From Oscillospiraceae bacterium (GTDB lineage Bacteria; Bacillota_A; Clostridia; Oscillospirales; Oscillospiraceae): a DNA stretch of 32,540 nt. The notes under the pieces were generated by a model. It had not been told where the DNA came from and ran no database searches. It saw only the letters and a program-made list of their open reading frames with translations. Where the stretch lies: assembly GCA_017545325.1 (NCBI GenBank), contig JAFWOX010000002.1:1-32540 (forward strand), read 5' to 3'. This document shows, in pieces, positions 7,427 to 15,649 of the stretch. The position numbers and the translations under genes were made by a program. Numbering within the stretch: position 1 is the first letter of the stretch; each line of letters opens with the position of its first letter.

Positions 7427-9361
7427 ATGTCCGGAATTGAACGTTATTCCAACCTGCTGAAGCCTCTGCGGCTGGGAGGCACCTGGTTCCGCAACCGGAT
7501 CTTCTATGCCCCCACCGGCCTGCTTGATCTGACGCCCGATTTTTCCCCCAGCTTTGACCATATTGCCTACTTTGAGCGGAAGGCAAAGGGGGGAGCGGCC
7601 TCCGTCAATATCGGCGAGAGCATCGTCTGCGATTTTGATCCCGGGGATTCCCGGTACAACATCATCCAGCTGAAGGACCACATATACAACTATAACGGCC
7701 TGGCGAAGCTGGCGAACGCCATCACCCGCCAGGGGGCTGTGGCCGCCATCGAGCTCCAGCATCTCGGCGCGGCCAGCAAAAGAAACGGTACGGACCAGCT
7801 GGCCCCCAGCGACGGCCCCAATCCTCTGGAGCCGAGCATCATGCGCCATGCCATGACCGAGGAACAGATCCTCCGGATCATCGATGAATTCTCCGACGCG
7901 GCGCTCTATGCAAAATCCCGGGGCTTCGGCATGGTCCAGATCCACGGCGGCCACGGCTGGCTCGTGAACCAGTTTTTCTCCCCCTTCTTCAACCAGCGCA
8001 CCGACCGCTGGGGCGGCAGCGTGGAAAACCGCGCCCGCTTCGGCGTCGCCGTGGTGGATGAGATCCATAGAAAGTGCGGCAGGGACTTCCCTGTGGAGAT
8101 CCGCATATCCGGCTCTGAGCTCTTTGAGGGCGGCTACGGCATCGAGGGCGGTATCGACTTTGCCAGGCAGCTGGAGGGCCACGCCGATCTGATCCATGTT
8201 TCCATGGGCAATCCCAAGCATCCGGGCAGCGCCCAGTTCACCCACCCGGGCATCTTCAACGAGGCCGGCTGCAACGTGCCCTATGCCGCCGAAATCAAAA
8301 AGTATGTCTCCACGCCCGTCGCCGCCGTGGGCGGCCTCTCCGATCCCGACCAGCTGGAGGAGATCATCGCTTCCGGGAAGGCCGACGTGGTGGAGATGGC
8401 CAGAGGGCTGATCTGCGAGCCGGATATGGCCGTCAAGCTGCGGACCGGCCGGGAGAAGGAGATCCGGCGCTGTCTGCGCTGCTTCCGCTGCGTCGGAGAG
8501 ATGTATGAGTCCGGCCGCCTCTTCTGCGCCATCAACCCGGCCTCCGGCAAGGATCGGGAGATCCTCGCCCATCACACGGCGCCCGGGAAGAAGCATGTGC
8601 TGGTGGCCGGAGGGGGCATCGCCGGCATGGAGGCGGCCATCACCGCGGCGGAAAACGGGCATCGGGTGACCCTGTGCGAGAAAACCGACCGGCTGGGCGG
8701 CGTTCTGCTCTGCGAGACCGGCGCGTATTTCAAAAAGCGCGTGGGGGATTACATTGAGCGCCAGAAGTACATGATCGGGAAGCTGGGGATCGAGGTGCGC
8801 CTGAATACCCCCGTGACGCCCGCCCTGGCAGCGGAGATAAAGCCGGATGCGCTCATCGCCGCCATCGGCGGCAAGCCGATCCGTCCCGATATTCCCGGCA
8901 TCGACGGGGCCAACGTGATCTCCGTGGAGGAGGCGTTCTCAGATCCCGGGCTGGTGAAGGGGAAGGGCCTCATCATCGGCGCAGGCCGCTCCGGCACGGA
9001 GCTGGCCATTTACCTGAAGGAGCTGGGAAAGGACGTCAGCCTGATCGACGCGCAGGAAAAGATCGATCAGGCGCTTTACGCCGCCAAGATCGCCGAGGAC
9101 AGTCTGGTCACCGTCCCGGGCGCGAGGGCACGGGAAATCCGAAAGGACGGCGTCCTCTGCGCCATGTCGGACGGGGAGAGGTTCTTCCCCGCCGATACGG
9201 TCATCCTGGCCCTGGGCGTACAGCCCCTATGGGATGAACTGGACGCCCTTTCCTCCTTCGCGGGGGAATTCTACCAGGCCGGCGACTGCCGCAAGCCCCG
9301 GGGCATCATGGAGGCCACCGGCGAGGCCTGGAGCGCAGCCAACCTGATCGGCCGGTACTGA
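7427..9361 (+). CDS. OYE/2,4-dienoyl-CoA-reductase-like Fe-S flavoenzyme, type A copy 1
   Basis: A 644-residue NAD(P)H-dependent reductase. Residues 1-345 form an FMN-binding TIM barrel of the Old Yellow Enzyme class (HGGHGW at 173-178, NQRTDRWGGSVENR at 188-201). A cysteine cluster Cys349-x2-Cys352-x2-Cys355-x11-Cys367 should hold a 4Fe-4S centre. The C-terminal half binds FAD (GGGIAG, 395-400) and a nucleotide (GAGRSG, 518-523). Relatives include BaiCD, BaiH, cinnamate-type enoate reductases and 2,4-dienoyl-CoA reductase, which reduce activated C=C bonds anaerobically. Trp178 stands where bacterial dienoyl-CoA reductase has its active-site Tyr. The start at 7427 follows AAGGAGA. The closest paralogue is at 13415. 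Substrate unknown. Confidence 0.9.
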   Translation: MSGIERYSNLLKPLRLGGTWFRNRIFYAPTGLLDLTPDFSPSFDHIAYFERKAKGGAASVNIGESIVCDFDPGDSRYNIIQLKDHIYNYNGLAKLANAITRQGAVAAIELQHLGAASKRNGTDQLAPSDGPNPLEPSIMRHAMTEEQILRIIDEFSDAALYAKSRGFGMVQIHGGHGWLVNQFFSPFFNQRTDRWGGSVENRARFGVAVVDEIHRKCGRDFPVEIRISGSELFEGGYGIEGGIDFARQLEGHADLIHVSMGNPKHPGSAQFTHPGIFNEAGCNVPYAAEIKKYVSTPVAAVGGLSDPDQLEEIIASGKADVVEMARGLICEPDMAVKLRTGREKEIRRCLRCFRCVGEMYESGRLFCAINPASGKDREILAHHTAPGKKHVLVAGGGIAGMEAAITAAENGHRVTLCEKTDRLGGVLLCETGAYFKKRVGDYIERQKYMIGKLGIEVRLNTPVTPALAAEIKPDALIAAIGGKPIRPDIPGIDGANVISVEEAFSDPGLVKGKGLIIGAGRSGTELAIYLKELGKDVSLIDAQEKIDQALYAAKIAEDSLVTVPGARAREIRKDGVLCAMSDGERFFPADTVILALGVQPLWDELDALSSFAGEFYQAGDCRKPRGIMEATGEAWSAANLIGRY

Positions 9362-9408
9362 TCCGGCGCTCCGGCCGCTTGCCGCTGAGGGGGAAACGCC
9401 GCCGGAGG

Positions 9409-9426
9409 AGCCGTTTACGGCTTTTT
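9409..9426 (+). terminator. Weak candidate terminator between two OYE genes
   Basis: A short stem AGCCG/CGGCT with a TTTA loop runs into a T-tract. The stem is only 5 bp, so it may allow read-through or partly attenuate. Confidence 0.4.
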
Positions 9427-9469
9427 CCCCCCCGGCACGCATGGAGGAAATACAGAAAGGAAGATGAAT

Positions 9470-11398
9470 ATGAGCACGCAGAAATACCCGCATCTCTTCG
9501 CTCCCCTGCAGGCGGGCGGATACCTGTTCCGCAACCGCATCTTCGCCGCTCCCATGGGCGTCTCCTTTATGGATAAGGACGGCTTTCTGATGCCCGAGGT
9601 GGACGCCTTCTATGAGCGCAAGGCCATCGGCGGAGCGGCGTCGGTCTGCATCAGCGGCGGCGGTGTCAGCCAGCGCGGCAGGGCTTACGGCGGCGGGATG
9701 CTGCCCTTTACCAATTACCGCGGCAAGCCCTTCTATACCTATGTCACGAATTCCATCACCCGCCATGGCTGCATGGCCACCCTCGAGCTGCAGCATGGCG
9801 GCATCCACTCTACCCTGGCTGCCGACCTGGGCATGCAGATCTATGGCCCGATGGAGGCGGACTATAAGGGCCACCACGCTCTGCCCATGACGGAGGAGAT
9901 CATCCAGGAGACCATCGATGATTTTGTGAAGGGGGCCAAGTATGCCAAGTCCGTGGGTTTCGGCATGGTCACGCTCCATGGCGGACACGGCTGGCTCATC
10001 CACCAGTTCATGTCCCCTATCTCCAACCAACGAAAGGACCGCTGGGGCGGAAGCCTGGAAAACCGCCTCCGTCTTCCCCGGGAGATCTGCAAGGCCATCA
10101 AGAAGGAAGTCCCCGGCATGGTGGTGGAGCTCCGGATCAGCGGCAGCGAGGGAGTCCCGGAGGGGTACGATATCCAGGAGGGCATCCGCATGGCCGAGGG
10201 GCTGGACGGATACGCAGATATCCTGCATGTCTCCGCGGGGGCCAGCGGCTTCACCATCACCCATCCCTCCATGTTCCAGCCTGACGGGATGAACGTGAAT
10301 CTCGCCGCGGCCATCAAGCCCCATATGCGCCAGTCCAAGGTCGCCACCGTCGGCGCGCTGAGCGACCCGGAGTTCCTGGAGGAGATCATTGCCTCCGGCC
10401 AGGCGGACATCGTGGAAATGGCCAGGGGTTTGACCTGCGAGCCGGATCTGCCGAACAAAGCCCGCACGGGACGCACCGAGGAGATCAACGTCTGTCTGCG
10501 CTGCAACCATTGCTACAGCGAGGTGATGGGCGCGGGGCAGTTCTGCTGCTCTCTCAACCCCCAGGTGGGCCGGGAGGAGGAGTATTCCACCCAGCCTCTG
10601 GCAGCGGCACCCAAGCGCGTCATCGTTCTGGGGGGCGGGATTGGCGGCATGCAGGCTGCGCTTACCGCCGCGAAACGCGGGCACAGCGTCAAGCTGTATG
10701 AGAAGAGCGACCGGCTGGGCGGCGTTCTCCTCTGCGAGGACAAGGTCCCCTTCAAGAAGCATCTTGCGGAGTATATCGAAAAGCAGATCCTCAGACTGTC
10801 GAAATCCGGCGTAGAGGTGCATGTCGGCGAGACCCTCACCCCTCAGGAGGTGGAGGCGCAGAGACCGGACGCCGTCATCGTCGCCATTGGCAGCAAAGCC
10901 GCCATGCCGCCCATCCCCGGCCTGGAAAAGGCCGTCCCGGTCACGGAAGCCTATGCCGCGCCGGAGAAGCTGGGAAAGAAGGTCCTGATCCTGGGCGGCG
11001 GGATGGCGGGATCCGAGCTTGCCATCTATCTTCAATCCCTGGGCAGGGAACCCGTGATCGCGGAGATGGGGGATGCGCTCAATTTCGGCACGAATTCCTG
11101 CCATGCCATTGCGGCCAATGAGCAGCTGACCAACCGGAAGATCGAGATCCATACCGGTACGAAGGTCGTCGCCGTGGGGGACGGTTATGTGGAATGCGAG
11201 ACCGCTGACGGTGCGCTCCGCCTGGAGGCCGACAGTATCGTCAACGCGCTGGGACGCCAGCCGCTGCAGGAGGAGGCGGCCGCGTATGCTCTGAGCGCCC
11301 CTGTTTTCTATCCCATCGGCGACTGCCTTATGGCGAAAACCATTGCCGAAGCGAACCGCCTTGGCTATAATGTAGCCATGGATATCGGTAAGGGATGA
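9470..11398 (+). CDS. OYE/2,4-dienoyl-CoA-reductase-like Fe-S flavoenzyme, type B
   Basis: A 642-residue protein with the same three-part plan as its neighbours: FMN TIM barrel (HGGHGW at 170-175, RWGGSLENR), Fe-S cysteines Cys342, Cys345, Cys348 and Cys359 or Cys360, then a FAD domain (GGGIGG, 388-393) and a second nucleotide-binding site (GGGMAGSEL). It is clearly more divergent from the 7427 and 13415 proteins than those are from each other, with a different C-terminus (DCLMAKTIAEANRLGYN), so it probably acts on a different substrate or step. The start at 9470 leaves 8 nt after AAGGA; the ATG at 9464 is too close. A promoter-like element lies inside its last codons. Confidence 0.9.
   Translation: MSTQKYPHLFAPLQAGGYLFRNRIFAAPMGVSFMDKDGFLMPEVDAFYERKAIGGAASVCISGGGVSQRGRAYGGGMLPFTNYRGKPFYTYVTNSITRHGCMATLELQHGGIHSTLAADLGMQIYGPMEADYKGHHALPMTEEIIQETIDDFVKGAKYAKSVGFGMVTLHGGHGWLIHQFMSPISNQRKDRWGGSLENRLRLPREICKAIKKEVPGMVVELRISGSEGVPEGYDIQEGIRMAEGLDGYADILHVSAGASGFTITHPSMFQPDGMNVNLAAAIKPHMRQSKVATVGALSDPEFLEEIIASGQADIVEMARGLTCEPDLPNKARTGRTEEINVCLRCNHCYSEVMGAGQFCCSLNPQVGREEEYSTQPLAAAPKRVIVLGGGIGGMQAALTAAKRGHSVKLYEKSDRLGGVLLCEDKVPFKKHLAEYIEKQILRLSKSGVEVHVGETLTPQEVEAQRPDAVIVAIGSKAAMPPIPGLEKAVPVTEAYAAPEKLGKKVLILGGGMAGSELAIYLQSLGREPVIAEMGDALNFGTNSCHAIAANEQLTNRKIEIHTGTKVVAVGDGYVECETADGALRLEADSIVNALGRQPLQEEAAAYALSAPVFYPIGDCLMAKTIAEANRLGYNVAMDIGKG
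11343..11371 (+). promoter_or_regulatory. Promoter-like element inside the end of the type-B OYE gene
   Basis: TTGCCG (11343-11348), a 17-bp spacer and a perfect TATAAT (11366-11371), ending 27 bp before the stop codon. It is well placed to transcribe the lipoprotein gene at 11488. The same arrangement recurs in the decayed copy at 15552-15580, upstream of the LysR gene. Confidence 0.5.
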
Positions 11399-11487
11399 AT
11401 GCCGTCTGACTTGCCTTCCCGGAAAGTCTCCCGAGCGGCTCCGAAAACGTCTGAAACCAAATTATTAATATGGAAAGGAAGATTACC

Positions 11488-13257
11488 ATGAAAAAGGCAT
11501 TATCCCTACTGCTTGCCCTGCTCTTCGTCCTGGCTCTTTTCTCCGGCTGCGGACAGGGCTCCGACACTAGCCCCCAAGCCCCGGCAACAAAGTCGCCGGA
11601 GGCGAGCAGCACCGAAGTCCCGGAGGCAGGCGCGGACAATACGAAACCGGGCCCCCTGGACCACCTGGCAAACGGAAACTTCCCAAAGGACGAGCACGGG
11701 TTCGCCACGGAGACGTATGACTACGAAGGCCCTCTCACCACCTCCGATGAAGTCTTCACGTTCTGGACCGTGACCTATATGCCCCAGCTCGTTCCCGAGG
11801 AAGGCTTCAACAGCACCTCCCTCCCGAAGGTCGAGCGCGAGGCCACCGGCGTACAGATGGAATACCAGCTGATCCCAAGCGAGTCCCGCCGGGAGAACTA
11901 TGCTGTGCTTCTCGCCTCCGATGACCTTTGCGACCTGATGACAGGAACCATCGCCTTCCACCCCGGCACCATCGAGGAGGGCATTGAAGACGGCTTCTAC
12001 ATCAATATCCACGATTACATGGACTACTGCCCCAACTACATCTACGAGGTGACCCATGACCGGAAGAACGACACGAACACCTACGCCACGGTTTTCCGCG
12101 GCCCGGATGTGATCGCCGCCTTCTATACCCTGTCCAAGGGCAGTAACCTGAGCACGAACTATCTGGCCCGGCGGGACTGGCTCGACAAGTGCGGCCTGAC
12201 CAACGACGACATCGTGACTTTTGACGATCTGCATGACATGCTCATGGCCTTCAAGGTAAACATCGATACCTGCGACTACCCCTGGTCTATGCTCAGCACC
12301 ATCGATTCAAAGGGGTACTATGCTTTCACCGCCTATGACACATTGCCCGCCGTGAGCGGGACCGAGCTCGGACCCATGTACGTCATAGATGGCAAGGTCT
12401 ATTTCAGCCACTCCACAGACCGTGACCGGGACTTCATGACCCTGATCAACAGCTGGTACAATGACGGCCTCATTGACCCCAACTGGGCAGGCTATGCCAG
12501 CGTAGCCGATATCAAGACCCGGGCCGTGAACAGCGAGGTCGGGTATATGATGATGAATATCCAGGAGATCCCCGACTATGAGCAGGCCATCCCCTCTGAT
12601 TCCGACCTGCCGATCTGGGTGCCCATCAAACGGCCCGTCCGCTATGCGGGACAGACCTTCCACATGGGCGGAGAGCGCAGCCGTCTGGGCTTGGGCACCG
12701 TTTCCGTCAACGCGAAGTCTTCGGATATTCCCTTGCTGGTCAGCTGGTGCGACTGGCGGTACAGCCCCAAGGGCAGCGAGATCGTTTCCTTCGGCGAAGA
12801 GGGCGTGCTCTGGAACTGGGATGAGAACGGCAAGCGCGTCGCAACCGAGTTTGCCTTCAGCAATCCGGGCGGCTTCGGCTTCGGCTGGATCACCCTGTTC
12901 TACGGCTTCAACGCGCTTGCCGAACACGGAATGGGAGACAACGCCGTAACCGACCTGCAGCCCGGCTGGGACAAGATGAAGGACATCGTCGCCTACTGGG
13001 CCACCTGGGACTACGACGGCGCGTATGAATACCCCACCGGCGCGAAGCTCAATCAGGAGCAGTCCGATAAAGTGGATCAGTATAAAAACGACGTGGCAAC
13101 CTATATTTCCGAGAACTACCTGGCCTTTGTGGATAATTCCAAGCCGCTCAGCGAGTGGGATTCCTATGTGAACGAACTGATGCAGCATAATTTCCCGGAG
13201 GTTGTGGCCCTGTATCAGGAAGCGTACGATACCTTCCAGGCCACCATGGTCTACTGA
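11488..13257 (+). CDS. Extracellular solute-binding lipoprotein (LipO/YtcQ-like), copy 2
   Basis: A 589-residue lipoprotein with a signal peptide and the same LFSGC lipidation site (Cys21) as the copy at 5470, a shorter Ser/Pro/Glu linker, and a body that aligns end to end with it (for instance NSWYNDGLIDPNWAGYAS and YPTGAKLNQEQ). The C-terminal SEWDSYVNELMQHNF...YQEAYDTF again matches LipO-type binding proteins. The linkers and some ligand-side segments differ, which fits divergence of ligand preference after duplication. The start at 11488 follows GGAAAGGAAG; the earlier ATG at 11470 lacks a ribosome site. Ligand unknown and no transporter genes adjoin. Confidence 0.85.
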   Translation: MKKALSLLLALLFVLALFSGCGQGSDTSPQAPATKSPEASSTEVPEAGADNTKPGPLDHLANGNFPKDEHGFATETYDYEGPLTTSDEVFTFWTVTYMPQLVPEEGFNSTSLPKVEREATGVQMEYQLIPSESRRENYAVLLASDDLCDLMTGTIAFHPGTIEEGIEDGFYINIHDYMDYCPNYIYEVTHDRKNDTNTYATVFRGPDVIAAFYTLSKGSNLSTNYLARRDWLDKCGLTNDDIVTFDDLHDMLMAFKVNIDTCDYPWSMLSTIDSKGYYAFTAYDTLPAVSGTELGPMYVIDGKVYFSHSTDRDRDFMTLINSWYNDGLIDPNWAGYASVADIKTRAVNSEVGYMMMNIQEIPDYEQAIPSDSDLPIWVPIKRPVRYAGQTFHMGGERSRLGLGTVSVNAKSSDIPLLVSWCDWRYSPKGSEIVSFGEEGVLWNWDENGKRVATEFAFSNPGGFGFGWITLFYGFNALAEHGMGDNAVTDLQPGWDKMKDIVAYWATWDYDGAYEYPTGAKLNQEQSDKVDQYKNDVATYISENYLAFVDNSKPLSEWDSYVNELMQHNFPEVVALYQEAYDTFQATMVY

Positions 13258-13299
13258 TACGGCCACCCCCATGTTTGCTCGGCCGGAGGGGTAAAGAAT

Positions 13300-13361
13300 A
13301 AGGCTGTATGCTTCCGCTTTCTCTTTCTCTTCTTTTCTTCAGGGCTGCATACAGCCTTTTT
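13300..13361 (+). terminator. Terminator after lipoprotein copy 2
   Basis: A perfect 12-bp stem AAGGCTGTATGC (13300-13311)/GCATACAGCCTT (13347-13358) with a long pyrimidine-rich loop of 35 nt, continuing into a T-run. The large loop is unusual for an intrinsic terminator. It would uncouple copy 2 from the next OYE gene. Confidence 0.7.
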
Positions 13362-13414
13362 CCGGAAGTCCCGGCGGGACCGAAAATACAATCTGATATA
13401 AGGGAGGCAGAAAA

Positions 13415-15355
13415 ATGAATGGATTGGAGAAATACCCATACCTGTTCCGACAGCTTCGTCTGGGGAACACGATCTTCCGAAACCGAATCTTTTCAGCGCC
13501 CACAGGCCTCTATGATCTGACGCCGGAAAATGCCCCCACTGAAGATTACATCCGCTATTGGGAGCGAAAAGCCAAGGGCGGCTGCGCATCGGTGAATATC
13601 GGCGAATGCTATGTGGATGGCGTCGTACCTGTCAGACGCTCTTACGAATGCATCAATCTTAAGGAGCGTAAGCTGAACCGAAACGGTCTGGCCAAGGTGG
13701 CCAATGCCATCAGCCGGTACGGAGCCGTACCCACGATTGAGCTGATGAAGCTGGGCATCGCCGGTTCTGAAGCGGTGGGGCTTGAACCGGTCGCCCCAAC
13801 CGGCGGACCGCATCCCCTGCGCCCGGATGTGATCTGCCATGAGATGACCGAGGAAGAGATCCTGCAGACCATCGAAGACTACTCCGAGGCAGCCCTGTAT
13901 GCCAAGAACAGGGGCTTTGGCATGGCTATGGTACATGCCGGACACGGCTGGCTGCCCCAGCAGTTTTTCTCTCCCCTCATCAATAGGCGTACCGACCGCT
14001 GGGGCGGCTCTGCGGAAAACCGCGCCCGCTTCACCGTCGCCATCGTTGACGAGATCCACCGCAAATGCGGCAGGGGCTTTCCGGTGGAGGTACGCATAAG
14101 CGGCAGCGAAATGTTTGAGGGCGGCTACGACATAAACGGCGGCATTGAGTTTGCCAAGCAATTGGAAGGCCACGCAGATCTCATCCATGTCTCTGTAGGC
14201 AACCTCTATATTCCGGCGACTGAAGCGTATACGCATCCCGGCATTTTCCGGGAAGGCGGCTGCAATGTCCCCCTCGCCGCAGAGATCAAAAAGCATGTTT
14301 CCACCCCCATCGCCACCATCGGAGGACTTTCCGATCCCGATCAGCTGGAGGAAATCCTTGCCGCAGGGCAGGCGGATGTGGTGGAGATGGCCCGGGGCCT
14401 CATCTGCGACCCGGATCTGCCCATCAAGTGCCGGACCGGCAGGGATAAGGAAGTCCGCCGGTGTCTTCGCTGCTTCCGCTGCGTCGGGCAGGAGTATGAC
14501 CACGGCAGACTGTTTTGCACCATTAACCCGGAATCCGGCAAGGATCGGGAGATCAGCGCGCTGCCACCCATGAGGGAGCATAAGAACGTTCTGGTGGCAG
14601 GCGGCGGCATAGCCGGCATGGAGGCCGCCTTGACAGCTGCGGGCGAGGGACACCGGGTCATCCTTTGCGAGAAGGGGTCGGAGCTGGGGGGAGTACTCCT
14701 CTGCGAGAAGGACGTTCCCTTCAAAAAAAGGGTCTACGACTATATCCTGCAGCAGCGGATGCTGATCGCTAAAGCCGGCATCGACGTACGCCTGAATACC
14801 CCCGTGACTCCGGAGCTGGTAAAGAGCCTGCAGCCGGACGTGATCATCGCCGCCATTGGAGCCAAGCCTTCTCTGCCGCCCATTCCGGGCATTGACGGGA
14901 AGAACGTGCTTACCGCAGCCCAGGCCTTCGGAGACCCGGACCTCGTGAAGGGGAAGGCTGTGGTGATCGGAGCGGGGCAGACCGGGTTGGAGCTGGCCAT
15001 ATTCCTGGCTGAGTTGGGAAAACCCGTGGAGATTCTGGAGATGACGAGGCTCAACGCCGCAGCCATGACCTACGGTTCCAAGCTTCAGGAATGCAAGCTA
15101 GCCGTCCGTTACGAGACGGAGGTGAAGGAGATCACCCCGACCGGCATCCTCTGCGAAACGGCCAATGGGACCGAAGCCTTGGAAGCGGATACGGTCATCC
15201 TCGCGGCCGGGCAGTCTCCCTTGTGGGACGAAGCGGAGGCTCTCAGCTATTGTGCGGGCGAGTTTTACCAGGTGGGCGACTGCCGCTCCGCCCGGACCAT
15301 TCTCGCGGCCACCGCCGAGGCCTGGACTGCAGCCAAGAGCATCGGCAGGTATTGA
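13415..15355 (+). CDS. OYE/2,4-dienoyl-CoA-reductase-like Fe-S flavoenzyme, type A copy 2
   Basis: A 646-residue paralogue of the 7427 gene, aligned over its whole length and ending in the same way (EFYQVGDC...IGRY). The FMN barrel has HAGHGW at 174-179 (one Gly changed to Ala) and RTDRWGGSAENR. The Fe-S cysteines are Cys350, Cys353, Cys356 and Cys368. The FAD motif is GGGIAG (396-401), with GAGQTG for the second nucleotide. As in both other copies, Trp replaces the usual active-site Tyr. The start at 13415 has AGGGAGG 7 nt upstream. A strong terminator follows at 15421. Expected reaction: NAD(P)H-dependent reduction of an electron-poor C=C bond; substrate unknown. Confidence 0.9.
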   Translation: MNGLEKYPYLFRQLRLGNTIFRNRIFSAPTGLYDLTPENAPTEDYIRYWERKAKGGCASVNIGECYVDGVVPVRRSYECINLKERKLNRNGLAKVANAISRYGAVPTIELMKLGIAGSEAVGLEPVAPTGGPHPLRPDVICHEMTEEEILQTIEDYSEAALYAKNRGFGMAMVHAGHGWLPQQFFSPLINRRTDRWGGSAENRARFTVAIVDEIHRKCGRGFPVEVRISGSEMFEGGYDINGGIEFAKQLEGHADLIHVSVGNLYIPATEAYTHPGIFREGGCNVPLAAEIKKHVSTPIATIGGLSDPDQLEEILAAGQADVVEMARGLICDPDLPIKCRTGRDKEVRRCLRCFRCVGQEYDHGRLFCTINPESGKDREISALPPMREHKNVLVAGGGIAGMEAALTAAGEGHRVILCEKGSELGGVLLCEKDVPFKKRVYDYILQQRMLIAKAGIDVRLNTPVTPELVKSLQPDVIIAAIGAKPSLPPIPGIDGKNVLTAAQAFGDPDLVKGKAVVIGAGQTGLELAIFLAELGKPVEILEMTRLNAAAMTYGSKLQECKLAVRYETEVKEITPTGILCETANGTEALEADTVILAAGQSPLWDEAEALSYCAGEFYQVGDCRSARTILAATAEAWTAAKSIGRY

Positions 15356-15420
15356 CGCACAGAACGGCCGGAGGACGAGGCTTTTCCTCCGACGGCGAAG
15401 GACTGAAGCATTGACCATCG

Positions 15421-15457
15421 GCCACCCCTGTGTTCTGCGCAGGGGTGGCTCTTTTTT
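15421..15457 (+). terminator. Rho-independent terminator after type-A OYE copy 2
   Basis: A perfect 10-bp stem GCCACCCCTG/CAGGGGTGGC with a 9-nt loop, followed by TCTTTTTT. Confidence 0.93.
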
Positions 15458-15499
15458 CACCACATATCCTGCGGGCTGTTTTTTGATTTGTTCGGTTTG

Positions 15500-15633
15500 C
15501 GCCGTCTATGCCCTGAGCGCCCCGGTTTTGACTGCCTTATGGCGAAAACCATTGCCGAGGCGAACCGCCTGGGGTATAATATAATCATGGACATCGGCAA
15601 ATCAGCCCTCCGGCAGGCACCGGAGACGGCGTA
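15500..15633 (+). pseudogene. Remnant of a second type-B OYE gene (3' end only)
   Basis: Bases 15505-15600 match the 3' end of the type-B OYE gene (11286-11394) at the DNA level, including one run of 29 identical bases (15530-15558). A 13-bp deletion after GTTTT shifts the reading frame, and everything upstream of about 15500 is missing. Where readable, it still encodes DCLMAKTIAEANRLGYN and then runs on to a TAA at 15631-15633. This is what remains of the last gene in the second lipoprotein-OYE-OYE unit. It directly precedes the LysR gene and appears to supply its promoter. Confidence 0.85.
15552..15580 (+). promoter_or_regulatory. Candidate lysR promoter within the OYE remnant
   Basis: TTGCCG (15552-15557), a 17-bp spacer and TATAAT (15575-15580), 70 bp upstream of the LysR start. 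It is the duplicated counterpart of the element at 11343-11371. Both hexamers and the spacer length are conserved although the flanking codons have drifted. Confidence 0.5.
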
Positions 15634-15649
15634 AGGGAGGACAGGGATC

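Noticed and set aside
9227..11152. 641-codon minus-strand open frame opposite the type-B OYE gene
   Set aside because: Its length comes from GC-rich codon bias on the opposite strand. There is no ribosome site and no recognisable domain, while the plus-strand frame has all catalytic motifs.
15165..15584. Plus-strand open frame across the end of OYE-A copy 2 and the terminator
   Set aside because: It is out of frame with the OYE gene, arginine- and proline-rich, and runs through the terminator hairpin.
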